From assembly GCA_033439765.1 (NCBI GenBank), contig JAULSN010000003.1:1240001-1304000 (forward strand): 64,000 bases of DNA, in the 5' to 3' direction. Below are positions 11,071 through 21,847 of this stretch, piece after piece (position 1 is the first letter of the stretch; each line of letters begins with the position of its first letter). The notes beneath the pieces were generated by a model. The model saw nothing but the letters and a program-made list of their open reading frames with translations, was not told the origin of the DNA and searched no databases. This stretch comes from Lasiosphaeria ovina. Its lineage: Eukaryota; Ascomycota; Sordariomycetes; Sordariales; Lasiosphaeriaceae. The translations under genes were made by a program, and so were the position numbers.

Positions 11071-13705
11071 ATGGAATACCTGAGAAACGTCTATGATCTG
11101 CTACCCCCGTGCCGGGTGCCCGACACCGCACTCGGGCTCCTGGCCGAGCCGCTGGCTTTTCCCGCCAAGGCCGCCGTTTCGTTTCTTTGTGCCGCCGCTG
11201 CTGCTGCCGCGTCCTTCAACGTCCAGCCCGCGACGCAGTACCAAGACGGCCACCCGTCCGAGGTCCCCTACTACGGCCGCAGCCCTGCAGTGTACCCTTC
11301 GCGTGAGTTGTGACTCTTGACTTTGCCACAGATCATTCTTTTCTATTGCTGTTATTTCCTTATTATTGTCATTCTTTTCTGCAAGATATTGACAACCTTG
11401 GCATTCTGCATAGCTATTGGCAATGGTTCCACTAGCAGCAGGTGGGCGACAGCATACGGACATGCACGGGCGATTGTGTCGCAGATGACGGTCGACGAGA
11501 AGGTGAACATCACGCACGGCTGGCCCGGAGCGTGCGTGGGAAACACGGGCCAGGTCCCCCGGCTCGGCGTGCCGGCTCTCTGCTTCGCCGACGGCCCCAG
11601 CGGCATCCGCGGACAAGAGTTCGTGTCGGCCTTCCCCGCGGGCATCCACGTGGCCGCCACCTTTGACCGCCACCTCATGTACCGCTACGGGCGCGCCCTT
11701 GGAGACGAGTACCGCGGCAAGGGCATCAACGTGGCCCTCGGCCCCGTGGCCGGCCCGCTCGGCCGCATGGCCAGGGGCGGCCGCAACTGGGAGGGCCTCA
11801 GCAACGACCCCTACCTCGCCGGCGCCGGCCTGGGCGCCATCACCCGCGGCATCCAAGACGCAGGCATCATCGCCACGCCCAAGCACTGGCTGCTGAACGA
11901 GCAAGAGTTCCGCCGGCGGTGGTCGTCCATGGGCGACGCCATCAGCGCAAACGTCGACGACCGCGCCCTGCACGAGCTCTACGTCTTCCCCTTCATGGAG
12001 GCCCTGCGCGAGGGCGCCGCAGCCATCATGTGCAGCTATCAGCGGGCCAACCACTCGTACGCATGCCAGAACTCGAAGCTGCTGAACGGCATCCTGAAGA
12101 CGGAGCTCGGCTTCGAGGGGTTTGTGGTGAGCGACTGGGACGGGCAGATGTCGGGCGTGGCGTCGGCCAACGCGGGCCTGGACCTGGTGATGCCCAGCGC
12201 CGGCTTCTGGGGGGCCAGCCTCGCGCAGGCCGTCCGCAATGGGTCCGTCAGCCACGGCCGCATCAGCGACATGGCCACCCGCGTCCTCGCGGCCTGGTAC
12301 TTCCTGCACCAGCAGACCGACTTCCCGCCTCCGGCCATCTACCCGAGCACGCACAGGCACGCGCCCGTCGACGTCCAGGACGACCACGCGTCGCTGATTG
12401 AGGAGATCGGCGCGGCCGGCACGGTGCTCGTCAAGAACGTCAACGGCACGCTGCCGCTCACAAAACCGCGGTTCTTGTGCGTGTACGGCTACGGCGCGCC
12501 GCTCAAGGCCGGCCCGTGGCAGAACCCCGACCGCTACGGCGGGGGGTACGACGTCAACTTTGGCTGGGGCACGCTGAACGGGACGCTCGTGACCGGCGGC
12601 GGGTCCGGCGGCAGCTCCCCTCCTTACGTGGTGTCCCCGTTCCAAGCCCTCCAGGAGCGCGTCGCCCGCGACCGCGGCATCCTGCGCTGGGACTTTTACT
12701 CGGACGACCCCCACGCCGAGTATGTGAATGCGGATGCCTGTCTGGTCTTCATCAACGCGTACGCCTCGGAGATGTTCGACCGCACCAGCCTCGAGGATGC
12801 CTTCAGCGACCGCCTCGTCGCGAACGTCGCGGCCAAGTGCCAAAACACCATCGTCGTCGTGCACTCTGCCGGTGAGCCCTCCCGTCCGCCACTCCCTACA
12901 CTATCTAGTGAATGGGACCAAGCTGACTTGTGACTGTCATGTCAACACAACAGGAATCCGCACCGTCGACGCCTGGATCGACCACCCCAACGTGACAGCC
13001 GTGGTGTTCGGCGGGCTGCCGGGCCAGGAGAGCGGCCACAGCCTCACGTCTGTACTCTACGGCGACGTCAGCCCGAGCGGTCGGCTGCCGTACACGGTGG
13101 CCCGCAATGAGGCCGACTACGGCAACCTGCTCAACTCGACCGTGTCGGCGGACTACTTCCCCGAGGACACCTTCGCCGAGGGCCTGTTCATCGACTACCG
13201 CGCCTTCTACCGCGACCGCGTCGCACCCCGCTTCGAGTTCGGCTTCGGCCTCTCGTACACCACCTTTGGCTACGCCGGCTTGTCCGCCGCGCTGGCCGAC
13301 AGTCTGCCCCCCGCCGAGTTTCCCGACGCGGGCGTTCCAGTCGTCCAGGGCGGGCATCCGGACCTCTGGGCTACGGTCGCCGTCGTCGCGTGCGCCGTGA
13401 CTAACACAGGCGCCGAGAGGGCCGGCAGCGAGGTCGCGCAGCTGTACCTCGGCGTGCCGGGGTCCGACCAGGAAGGGGAGGAAGGCGACACGCCGGCGCG
13501 GCAGCTGCGCGGCTTCGTGCGCGTCGGGCCCCTCGCGCCGGGCGAGACGCGGCAGGCCGTGTTCGAGCTCACGCGGCGGGACCTGAGCGTGTGGGACGTG
13601 GTGGCCCAGCAGTGGCGCCTCCGCCGCGGCGAGTACCGCCTCTGGGTCGGCGCCAGCAGCAGGGACTTACGGCTCAACGGGACGTTGTCTATTCTTGCTG
13701 CCTGA
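11071..13705 (+). CDS. GH3 family beta-glucosidase (813 aa, 3 exons)
   Basis: Predicted join 11071-11302, 11414-12871, 12954-13705. Both introns (111 and 82 nt) have GTGAGT/GTGAGC donors and restore family motifs: YPSP across the first and HSAGIR across the second. The product should hydrolyse terminal beta-linked glucose from cello-oligosaccharides or aryl glucosides. Domains in order: a weak hydrophobic stretch at residues ~32-48; the GH3 N-terminal barrel with the KHWLLNEQE segment and the nucleophile in VVSDWDG (Asp318); the alpha/beta sandwich with INAYASEMFDR, whose Glu530 sits where the acid/base is expected; and a C-terminal fibronectin-III-like domain (VTNTGAERAGSEVAQLYLG). The length is normal for secreted fungal GH3 enzymes. 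The odd point is the start: about 30 residues precede the hydrophobic stretch, so the signal peptide is not canonical and an upstream exon or later start is possible. Neighbours do not form a pathway with it. Confidence 0.93.
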
Positions 13706-14068
13706 CGAGGTAGAGTGTGTGATGGACTAGATCTTAGAAAGCCTGCCTCTTATCTGCATCTCTTTACCTAGTGCAGGGGTCGGTCACCATGGCATGGCAC
13801 AGTAAAAACATGACCGAGTACAATGTGTGTGTGCACCATAACGCGGCCCAGCCTCCTTATATGTTTCCGTGACCGCCAGTGCGATGTGCAATGTGCAATG
13901 TGACCACCCGCTTGCCTGCCATGTCTCATCTCATCCCATCCCATCCAGACCCAGGCGGCGCTGTCAACAAAGCTCAGCTATCCCTCTAATTCTAGTCTCT
14001 CCACAATAATTAGCATGACACTTAAGGTCACCGAAGAACATAGGTTCAAGTAAATAACAATGCCAAAG

Positions 14069-14124
<56 letters not shown>

Positions 14125-14593
14125 CAAGGAGCAAGAACAAGCACTTCCTTCTTCAGGCAAAAACTCTTCTAGAACATACATTCCCATGTCTTTCACTACT
14201 CACTCATACACAGTAGGATCCACATTATCCGATACTTCAATGCCCCCCCCTGATACAAAACAAGGTAATTCTGCTGCAAGACTCCGCAGCATTAAGAAAC
14301 GAATCACCCCATTTAATATCTTCCCTTGGCGTTGTATTCCCCAGAGAATGCATCTCCACAATCGTATAATCGAGGAAACCCGCAAACGCCAAAGTCACGA
14401 GCACTTCTAGACTTTGATCTACCATAGCAAGCCAAGCACGAAAATGGGAGGACAGGTAATCTCATGTGTCATTTTCATCATTCCGGTAGTGAAGTACTTA
14501 GTCTCATGGCGGCTTTCGTTCGCAAAACAAAAAACTAACAGCAATCGTCTGCCGCGTCGCTCTGCCTACCAGTTAATTAAGGGATTGCCCCCT
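13706..14593. other. Convergent intergenic region between the GH3 and TMEM135-like genes
   Basis: The 3' ends of two convergent genes meet here. The stretch contains CATCC-type short repeats near 13930 and the GA microsatellite listed separately. I see no gene. The open frame at 14060-14410 is created by the GA repeat. Confidence 0.6.
14071..14120. repeat. (GA)25 microsatellite
   Basis: Twenty-five uninterrupted GA dinucleotides. Such a perfect array is expected to vary in length between strains. Confidence 0.95.
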
Positions 14594-16611
14594 TCACTCG
14601 TCCTTGACGCGCGCATCATCGTCGTCATCACCCCCGTTATCCACGTCCTCGGGATCGACGCCCCAGTCCTTCCAGCCCTCGCCGCGGACCCAGCTGATGC
14701 CCTTGCGCCAGCTGCCCTCCTTGACGGCCCTGGCGTCGCGCTCGTAGACAACACCGGTCAGCATGAGGGCGAGCACGAAGACCCAGACGTCGCCGCCCTT
14801 CATGGCGCGCCACCAGCGGCGCTTGACGCCGACCTTCCACAGCGAGTCGACGCTGACGCGGGCGCTGTACAGGAACACGCCGCGGTTGCCGCTGCGGTGC
14901 TCGACGAGCGCCCAGAAGCCCGCGAGGAAGCCGCCGAGGAAGAAGCGCTGCGTGGGCAGAAAGGCGCGCGGGAACCACGTCTGGAAGAAGCAGATGGAGG
15001 ACCACGCCGTGGCAAGCGACCCCGTGATGAACGCCGACATGCGCAGCGCGCTCGACAGGAGCCGGTGCAGCGTCGACACGGGGAAGTGGTAGAGCGCCTT
15101 GAACCGCGGCAACAGCATGGCCGAGTAGGCCAGCAGCAGCACGCGCGTTATGGGCGGGAACGACTGCAGCCAAAATGTCAGAAAGTTTCGCGTGCACGAC
15201 GGGTCTGCCGGGTGAATCGTGGCGCACGAAAGCGAGCTGATGAGCGGGTGGGCTCCAGAGGTAAGCGGCGCGATCGCTGCCAGGCTCGCCGGCAGGGTGT
15301 CGTCCTTGTTGGGGAAGAGTGTAGGTGAGATGAACGCCCTAGTAGGACCGTGTTAGCAAAACACCCAAAACATGCTCAGGGAGCAGAAACATACGGCCAA
15401 TTCAGCCGCGCCATCTCGCCAAGGCTCTCCACAATCTCGTATGTGCCTGGCCATCTCAGGCTCGACGGGAAGTCTAGCGGCTTGGTGCTTAGGTATGATG
15501 TCGAGTGCTTGAAGATGAAATCGGTGTACGTCTGTTCATTGCACAGGGTCAGCACAAAGCCGAGCGACAAAGCTGCTACTGTCGGACGGAAACTGACCTT
15601 TGGAACCAGCTCGCGGTCAAAGACCGAGGCATGAAGCAGCTGCCCAAACGCAAAGGGCTGCAGCATCCAGCTGCCCCACCACCACGGCCTCGCTCGTTTG
15701 CGGTCGGGTTTTCCGTTGAGGCCCTTCTCCCACCCCCAGACCATGCCGTTGTCTTCGGCGCAGTTCCATCCAAACTCGAGCGCCCGGAACAGCGTGTATA
15801 CCGCGATGGACACGCGGAGCTGTTGGCTCGGGTATACGCCGAGGGCTAGGCCCGCCAGCGATGCGCCCACTGCAGGGGCGTACGGCGACGTCAGCGTGCT
15901 TGCTGTCTTGGGGTTGCGCTTCCGGAACGGGGCTGCCGTCGGATCCAGCAGGTGGGCGCGCAGGCGCGTGAGGAAGCGGAAGAGGAGCCGGTACATCAGC
16001 AGGATGGTGCTGAGGGACAGCGAGAGCCGGAGAGCCGGAGACTTGTGCAGCGGCTGCTTCTTCTTGTTCGCCGACGCCGGGCTGGGTCACATCACTCTGT
16101 TAGCGCCTTCGATCTAGAGAGGACGAAAGGAGCAGATAGCAGCCTGCACTTACTCTTTCTTGGCCCCCATCAGCCTTGCCGACACGATATCCCACAGCTT
16201 CATCAACGCGCCCGTCGCGACAAAGACGCGGATGGAGTGCCGGATGGCGCGGGCGTTATAGTCGTCAGCGCCTCGCGCAGGAGGACCTCGGGCTGCAGCC
16301 GCGCTGTTATCGGCACGCTCGGCCTCCTTCCCTTTCCCCTTGCCCTTATCGGGCCTGCTGGACGACTGCGCGCGGGTGCGGGATTGCGGCGCGCCGTCCA
16401 TCATCTTCTGCACCGTGTCGACGGTCGGGGCTCGCCGCTTGAGCATGCGCGATCGCGAAATGACATATTTGTGTAGTAGTGCATACTCGCGCGCCGAGAT
16501 GGTATATCGTAGGGCGTTGCGGAGGACGGGGTCGGACGTCGACTTGGCCGTGACCGACGGGGAGGCTGGCGCTGGGCTCTGCGAGCTCGAGGGCCCAGCT
16601 CGGGACGCCAT
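14594..16611 (-). CDS. TMEM135-like multi-pass membrane protein (629 aa, 3 exons)
   Basis: Predicted join on the minus strand 16611-16154, 16081-15395, 15338-14594. The introns are 72 and 56 nt with GTAAGT and GTATGT donors and CAG/TAG acceptors, and the total is exactly 630 codons with the stop. The N-terminus is polar and Ser/Pro-rich, and a lysine-rich linker (DKGKGKGKEAER) splits the first region. Several hydrophobic helices follow, for example around ASLAGLALGVYPSQQL, VAALSLGFVLTLCNEQ, VLLLAYSAMLLP and GDVWVFVLALMLTGVV. The cysteine/His-Pro motif CATIHPADPSC, together with the helix pattern, resembles the TMEM135/PMP52-like family of peroxisomal and mitochondrial membrane proteins linked to lipid handling. 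The C-terminus ends in an acidic run (GGDDDDDARVKDE). Family placement rests on remembered architecture, so function stays tentative. Confidence 0.82.
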
Positions 16612-17196
16612 TTCGGACAGGCGTCAGAGTCGGCTGATGATCCCCTCCAGAGCGCCGCCGTCAAACCGTCGGGATATTGGCGCTCTTGAATAAGGTAATT
16701 ATGACACGGTGTGAATGCTGGAATGCGAAGCCGTATTGGGATGGAACAGGCGGCTGTCGAAGGATGTAAGACGAGGTCGGAAACTGAGCCTGTTATCTAA
16801 TCGAGACCGACGTGTCGTCGATACCCAAGGGGTCGCCAAATAGCAAGATACCTCAGCTGTGGACTGCTCCAGAGCCTATCGGGCGAGACAAAATCCGGCA
16901 GGCGTCGGCCGTGACATCGGCATAGGAGGGCTCGGGTGGGATGCTGGAGCGGGGAGAAAGGGATGGATTTGGTGACCTCGATTGTTCGAGCTGTCAATCC
17001 ATTCATCGCACATGCTAGAGCAAGGGTGCATACTACACTAGAGGCACCAAAGCACGGGACTCGAGTACACAGTAGCCTCGGCTCTGTCAGCAGCGCGTTG
17101 CATGCAATCCCAGGCGCGCAGGGAGCATTTCCCCAGGTCTCCACTGCACCAGGGTCCTGTTTAATTGGGGAATGCCGTCATTCATACATAACATCA
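16612..17196. other. Intergenic region, promoter side of the TMEM135-like gene
   Basis: Upstream sequence of the minus-strand membrane-protein gene. I see no open frame with protein-like composition and no repeat. Confidence 0.5.
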
Positions 17197-18107
17197 CTAC
17201 GAAACACACAGATTGAGATCTAGGACTATTACAAGTCCAAGGAGCATGCGCCTGCTGAGAAAATAAATTATACCTAGAATAGACCCAATGATACCAATCG
17301 CTATCACAAGACCAGTTGGCAACGCCGATGCCGGCTGGGCCCCGACTCCAAGTCCTCCTAGCAATTACTTCGCTAAGATAAAGATATAAGACTTCTGCTT
17401 CCTGATGAACCTGACGCTGATTTCGCCCTACCGGCTGTCTCCGCGCATATCTATCCATCTTTGGCAAGAAGAGCTTCGCTTTAGGATCTTGAGCCAATGT
17501 CAAAACTATCTTTTGCTTTTCCTTTTGTCCCTCACGCCCATTCGCAGATGACGTCTTCCAAAACGTAACACCAGTGCCAAGAGCAAGTGTGCGACTTCCC
17601 CGATCCACCCCGCCTTCCAGCAAATCTCGGAAAGAGCCGAATGGAAGCCAATCCGAAACCTCTTCCTTTATACCTGTTGCCGAGACTGGACCTCCTCCCG
17701 TTCGTATCCATGCCGCCCGTTGTCAGTGGAGACGTAGCACCATATGGTGTGATGCCGCTGTAGACCGAAAGAGGCGAGACGACCACGAAGCCAAAGAACC
17801 AAATAAGTCGGAGTCGGGGTCTCAGCCAGTGGTGGTAATTTCTCAGGCTCCAGGCTCATCGACTCCTCGATACCCGTAAATCCACCCAAAGGAGATGCTG
17901 TTCATGGCGGAATGACCCGAGATGTAGAGTGTGCAACGAAAAAAAGCTCGCTATGGCAATCCCGAAAACCCAAAGTAGACCCCGTCCCAAACCGTAATAG
18001 ACCCGAATACCTTCTAGCCTACCCGGCAAGCCAGGCAGATCTTTTTGTTTAACTCGTACAACTCCAGTCGCAATGCAGAGGGAAATCCCGTCATATGGTG
18101 AAATGTA
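17197..18107 (-). pseudogene. Broken membrane-protein-like gene, probable pseudogene
   Basis: On the minus strand, protein-like segments appear in order but in different frames. Near 18107-17870 is a segment with PYDGISLCIATGVVRVK followed by a hydrophobic helix (GLLWVFGIAIASFFSL) that ends in a stop. Near 17870-17720 is a Pro/Glu-rich segment (SLEPEKLPPLAETPTPT), with another hydrophobic stretch in an adjacent frame. From about 17720 to 17360 a long frame reads AWIRTGGGPVSATGIKEE, then LALGTGVTFWKTSS. Finally at 17353-17197 a C-terminal membrane segment (GLVIAIGIIGSILGIIYF) ends RRMLLG... and TAG, in yet another frame. No start codon opens the first segment and in-frame stops lie just upstream. 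The fragments resemble a fungal membrane protein with a cytosolic middle domain, perhaps modin-like (weak recall). Either several frameshifts have killed it or it is a gene with introns I could not resolve; decay seems more likely. Confidence 0.5.
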
Positions 18108-18280
18108 TCAAACAAAGGAGCATTAGGATGTGGTGTATGCCATGAAAAGGGGGGTGCAAATGCAAATGTCCGCCCGAAAACCGTTCCCGTGAAGCCTGAT
18201 TCTCGAGGTCATCAAGTCGTAAAATTCCGGCGCGTCTTGGACACCAAGGCACCACCGTCCAGTGATTGCTCAAGGTCCCA

Positions 18281-20665
18281 TCAAGCAGTGTTACTGCCGC
18301 CAACGCTGCCAGTCGGCAACCATCGGTGCACAAGGTACGGGAGGTCTCCTAGAAAGACTTCTTCCTTATATCCCATGTTGTTCACCAGAAAGTCGCCCAT
18401 GTGCTCGACGGCCAGCGGATCGGCAGCCTTATCAAGGGTATCCTGAAACACACGAAGCTCTGGAACACCCTTGTCCAAGGTCCGGAGCCGACGAGACTCT
18501 CGCTCCGCAACGATGCTAGAGATAATAGCGTACCGGGCAGGGATGCTGAGCTCGCCAGAGGGCTTGGCCAACTGAGGATGCTCCAGAACTCGCTTCAGGA
18601 GGTCGAAGGGGAGGTTGAGCAAGATCCGTGAAAGAATAGTATCGTTCGGGGACGGCATCCGATTTCCTTTGACCGCCTCGGGACCAACAGCAGCATCATG
18701 GGGCACATATCCGTTCCGGTTGGGCGGTGAAATGTCTCCAAACTTGATTTGCGACAGGCGCGGATTGGAGGACAGGAGCTGGTTCCGAGGCATGCGCGAA
18801 TCAATGTTGGACGGATGGCGGCTGTGGACTGCTCCGGACGTACCATGGGCAATCGTTGGCGCATCTGCGCTGCTGCGGTGATAGGGGCCAGCGGCCGGTA
18901 GGCGGGTAAAGCCGTTGTCGGCTGCGCTGATATCCAGAACGAAGTCATTTGGGAAGCTGTCAATGATGAAGGCGAGAAGCCGGTCGACGAGCCCCGAGAC
19001 GTTGAATTCGTCAGATCGGGAGAGGCGAGGTACCGTGACATTTGGCAAGGTAAAGTTGACAGCCAGATCAAGAGTCTCCCAGTACAGAAGGTTGCTTGCA
19101 CGTTGCAAAGCAATCGTATACAGTCTCGGCAGCTCTAAGAACTGCGCCGTAGCGGCGTAGCTCACCGCGAGTTTGAAGTCGTCCTTGACATTACGTAGCT
19201 GGAGGTCGGTGGGAAGCATGATATCGGCCAGAGACCAGCCGTAAAGACTGCGGATGGCATACAAGAAGACATCGGGACGCATGTACTCGTCCTGGACGTC
19301 GAGGAATATGCAGCCACCTGGGGCAGTCCGCTGGGACTTCATTACTCTGGCAAGCGCAGGGCTGCGGGAAAACACGAATCGGTGTCCGTGAGTTCTGACC
19401 CTGGGCAAAAGAGCCCGGTAATCAGGATGGTCTCCGAAATAGGGGCTATCACGGAAAGCAGCCTCGATGACGCAGTCGTTAAAGGTGTTATCGCTGATGC
19501 CTCGACGGAGAAAATCCAACGTCTCGCCCTGCTCCTGGACGCTCTGAAACGGCGCAGAGACCGCATTGGTGTGAATTGCGCCATTCATGTGCGGGTTCAA
19601 GCTCAGGTGGTTGATTCCGGTCTGCGCAACAGGCTCAACGTGGTATCCATTATGTCCATTAATCGGGGGATAATGTCCGAAGCCGTGATCTTCGGCCTGT
19701 ATCGACGATTGCGAGCCGTGGAAGCTATGAGGGGTCGGCGGGCCATGGTGACTCACGACGGCTGCAGGGTAGCCATCGAGAGTCGGAGACACCATCACTG
19801 GGCGGCCATACCCATCCACTGCCGCAACAGGCATCGCAGTCTGTGGATAGGGCATGATGCCAGGAGGAGGGAAGCCGGCTCCGGGGCGGGGGGCAGGCGA
19901 CGATGCATTGGAGTTGAACCGCCCAAATACTAAGCTCCCGTTGCTCGGATGAGCATGGTGGAATCCAGGAGGATGCATAATCGGATGCTGTGTAGTTGTG
20001 TAAGAGGTATCGGCGGCGCGCCCAGTCGCACTAGAACAGGTAGATCCAACGTCTGAGGGGCCGAAGAGTCGGGGGTGTCGGGGGGAATCAATGTTTTGGT
20101 CGAGCGAAGGCGAGAAGGAGGTCGGAGTATCTTTGGTCTTCTGTGAGCACGACTGATCCGCACGCGTGGAGCAAAGAGTAGAAGGGTCAAGAGAACAAGA
20201 CGCAGGGGCGGGGGCGGGGTGTCGACGAACTAAGGCTGCACCAAACGCCACAACGCTCGAGAGGGAAAACCCATACATACCTAAAGGCTTCACATCAGGG
20301 GTGGCACCCGGGGCAGGGAGCTCGGCTGCGGTGGCCACCTGAACGGGAGCCGCAGATGGCGTATAGGTATTGAGATTGTCGGCAGGGCTTGGGCCGAGTT
20401 CGACAGGGCTCGTAGCTGGCAGCTCGTGGCGGGCGTGGGGCTCTTGCTCTTGGTCTGACTTTCGGCCTTCAACCTTGACGTCGACGGGATGTTGGGTTGG
20501 CTCGCTGTGGGCCGGAGGAGACAGAGCTGGCGGTGCAGGAACGTGCTGCTTGGATGGTGGGCGCTGGGGGTAGGTAAGAGGCAGCACGGGGACGACCGTC
20601 TTAGAGGTGGCTCGTCGAGTGCTAGTCTTTGCCGACTTTGCTGCAGCCCCGTTGAGAGGCGCCAT
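18281..20665 (-). CDS. BTB/POZ-like domain protein with disordered N-terminus
   Basis: The ATG at 20665-20663 opens MAPLNGAAAKSAKTSTRR, an N-terminal pattern I associate with a conserved family of fungal BTB proteins; an open frame extends upstream but without support. The frame runs to TAG at 18281. A likely intron at 20053-20280 (GTATGT donor, CCCCTCAG acceptor, 228 nt, in frame) would join VKPL to DVGSTC and give 718 aa; unspliced it would be 794 aa. The first ~320 residues are Pro/Ser/Gln-rich. A BTB-like fold follows, starting near LDFLRRGISDNTFNDC and including GHRFVFSRSPALARVM and FLYAIRSLYGWSL, and then a helical C-terminal region. Such proteins usually act as dimerisation or Cullin-3 adaptor modules, but no partner can be named. 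The C-terminal part (RNQLLSSNPRLSQIKFGDIS onward) is well structured. Confidence 0.85.
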   Translation of the reverse strand: MAPLNGAAAKSAKTSTRRATSKTVVPVLPLTYPQRPPSKQHVPAPPALSPPAHSEPTQHPVDVKVEGRKSDQEQEPHARHELPATSPVELGPSPADNLNTYTPSAAPVQVATAAELPAPGATPDVKPLGMYGFSLSSVVAFGAALVRRHPAPAPASCSLDPSTLCSTRADQSCSQKTKDTPTSFSPSLDQNIDSPRHPRLFGPSDVGSTCSSATGRAADTSYTTTQHPIMHPPGFHHAHPSNGSLVFGRFNSNASSPAPRPGAGFPPPGIMPYPQTAMPVAAVDGYGRPVMVSPTLDGYPAAVVSHHGPPTPHSFHGSQSSIQAEDHGFGHYPPINGHNGYHVEPVAQTGINHLSLNPHMNGAIHTNAVSAPFQSVQEQGETLDFLRRGISDNTFNDCVIEAAFRDSPYFGDHPDYRALLPRVRTHGHRFVFSRSPALARVMKSQRTAPGGCIFLDVQDEYMRPDVFLYAIRSLYGWSLADIMLPTDLQLRNVKDDFKLAVSYAATAQFLELPRLYTIALQRASNLLYWETLDLAVNFTLPNVTVPRLSRSDEFNVSGLVDRLLAFIIDSFPNDFVLDISAADNGFTRLPAAGPYHRSSADAPTIAHGTSGAVHSRHPSNIDSRMPRNQLLSSNPRLSQIKFGDISPPNRNGYVPHDAAVGPEAVKGNRMPSPNDTILSRILLNLPFDLLKRVLEHPQLAKPSGELSIPARYAIISSIVAERESRRLRTLDKGVPELRVFQDTLDKAADPLAVEHMGDFLVNNMGYKEEVFLGDLPYLVHRWLPTGSVGGSNTA

Positions 20666-21847
20666 GATGTTTTGCCAGAGTGCACCTGGCCAGGCAAGCG
20701 AACAAGTGAGTCGATGTCTGAGGCGTTGCCAGCAGTGGAGGAAGTGGGGAGAAGAAAGAAGCAAGGTAGGCAGACGGGGGAGAGTGACGACAGGTCGGTC
20801 AGGTCAAGGTGAGTCGAACAACGAGAGGGCCGAAAGGCTGGGCGGCATCCAGAATCGGAACCTGTGCAACGCGCTGCCGTGCTCTCTGTTCGCTGCCGTA
20901 TTAGAAAAGCAAGTCAAACGTAAGGCAGTAAGGTGGTAGTAATCTTTGGATGCAGCACAAAGGGCGGGGCAGCTAAGAAACGCATCCATCCATACGTACA
21001 ATCCGTGAAGTGAGCTGCAGGGCGTTGACAGCGAGCTGGCGGCGGTCGGGCAGCGGGTAGCGTGACGGGTTTTTCAAGGCCGAAGTTGCTCGCCGACTGG
21101 CTGTGAAGCGGGCACTTCAAGCACAGGTAGGAGAGCAGTTTGACCGAATTGCTCCCGGGCGATGATGCCAAAATTTCGAGCCCCCCCTCCCCGCAGAAAA
21201 AATCGGTCCCGCCTGCTGATAGGCTCAGCCCGGGGGTGTGGGGCAGGCAGCTCCCTGGTCTGTGCGTTTAAACTTTGGCTCCACAGAGATAGTGTAAGTC
21301 GGGGCCTTGCACGGTGTATTCCGTACATGTACACTACGAACACCCGAGAATCACTTCCGCATCCGAGCTGCAGCGCTTCTTTGGGACTCACTCTAAATCC
21401 GTGGCTGGAAAGATGGCAGCCCCAACTGACTGCGACCTCCCGATCTTCTTCCATTTCTTGCAGGTCAAAATTTACCTGATCTTTGACAGCCACCCGTGAC
21501 AACCTAACTCTATGCTTTCCCGGGTTGTTGCAGACACAGCTACAAAGCAAACATTGAGCGATTGCCAAAATCAGGCAGGAGATGCCTTAGGTATGCGGGT
21601 TCGGGTACGGGATGTTTTCTCCTCATAACTTCCTTGCAGACAGCACAGGGTGGACGACGATTGGCTATCAAGCTCAATGCCCGCGCTCTTCCTCCAGGCA
21701 CCGATCAACGGCTTTGAACCTTCAAACGGCCTTCTGCGCATCCATGGGTCCTAGTTATCATGCTAGAAGCGCGAGCTTGACGCAGCGCCACCTGCAACCG
21801 ATACTGCTTAAAGAGTGGCATGTGGATGCAAATTGGGCATAAGGTAT
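20666..21847. other. Intergenic region between the BTB-like and metallo-beta-lactamase-fold genes
   Basis: Both neighbours are on the minus strand, so this holds the leader and promoter of the BTB-like gene and the 3' end of the next one. Overlapping short frames (for example 21074-21568 minus) lack domains. I see no repeat or RNA gene. Confidence 0.5.

Noticed and set aside
11101..12864. 587-codon minus-strand frame opposite the GH3 gene
   Set aside because: It is the antisense shadow of a GC-rich coding exon; the plus strand carries the clear GH3 protein.
19988..20280. Alternative 293-nt intron in the BTB-like gene ending at CTACACAG
   Set aside because: It would shift the reading frame. 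The acceptor at 20053 keeps the frame and has a good pyrimidine tract.
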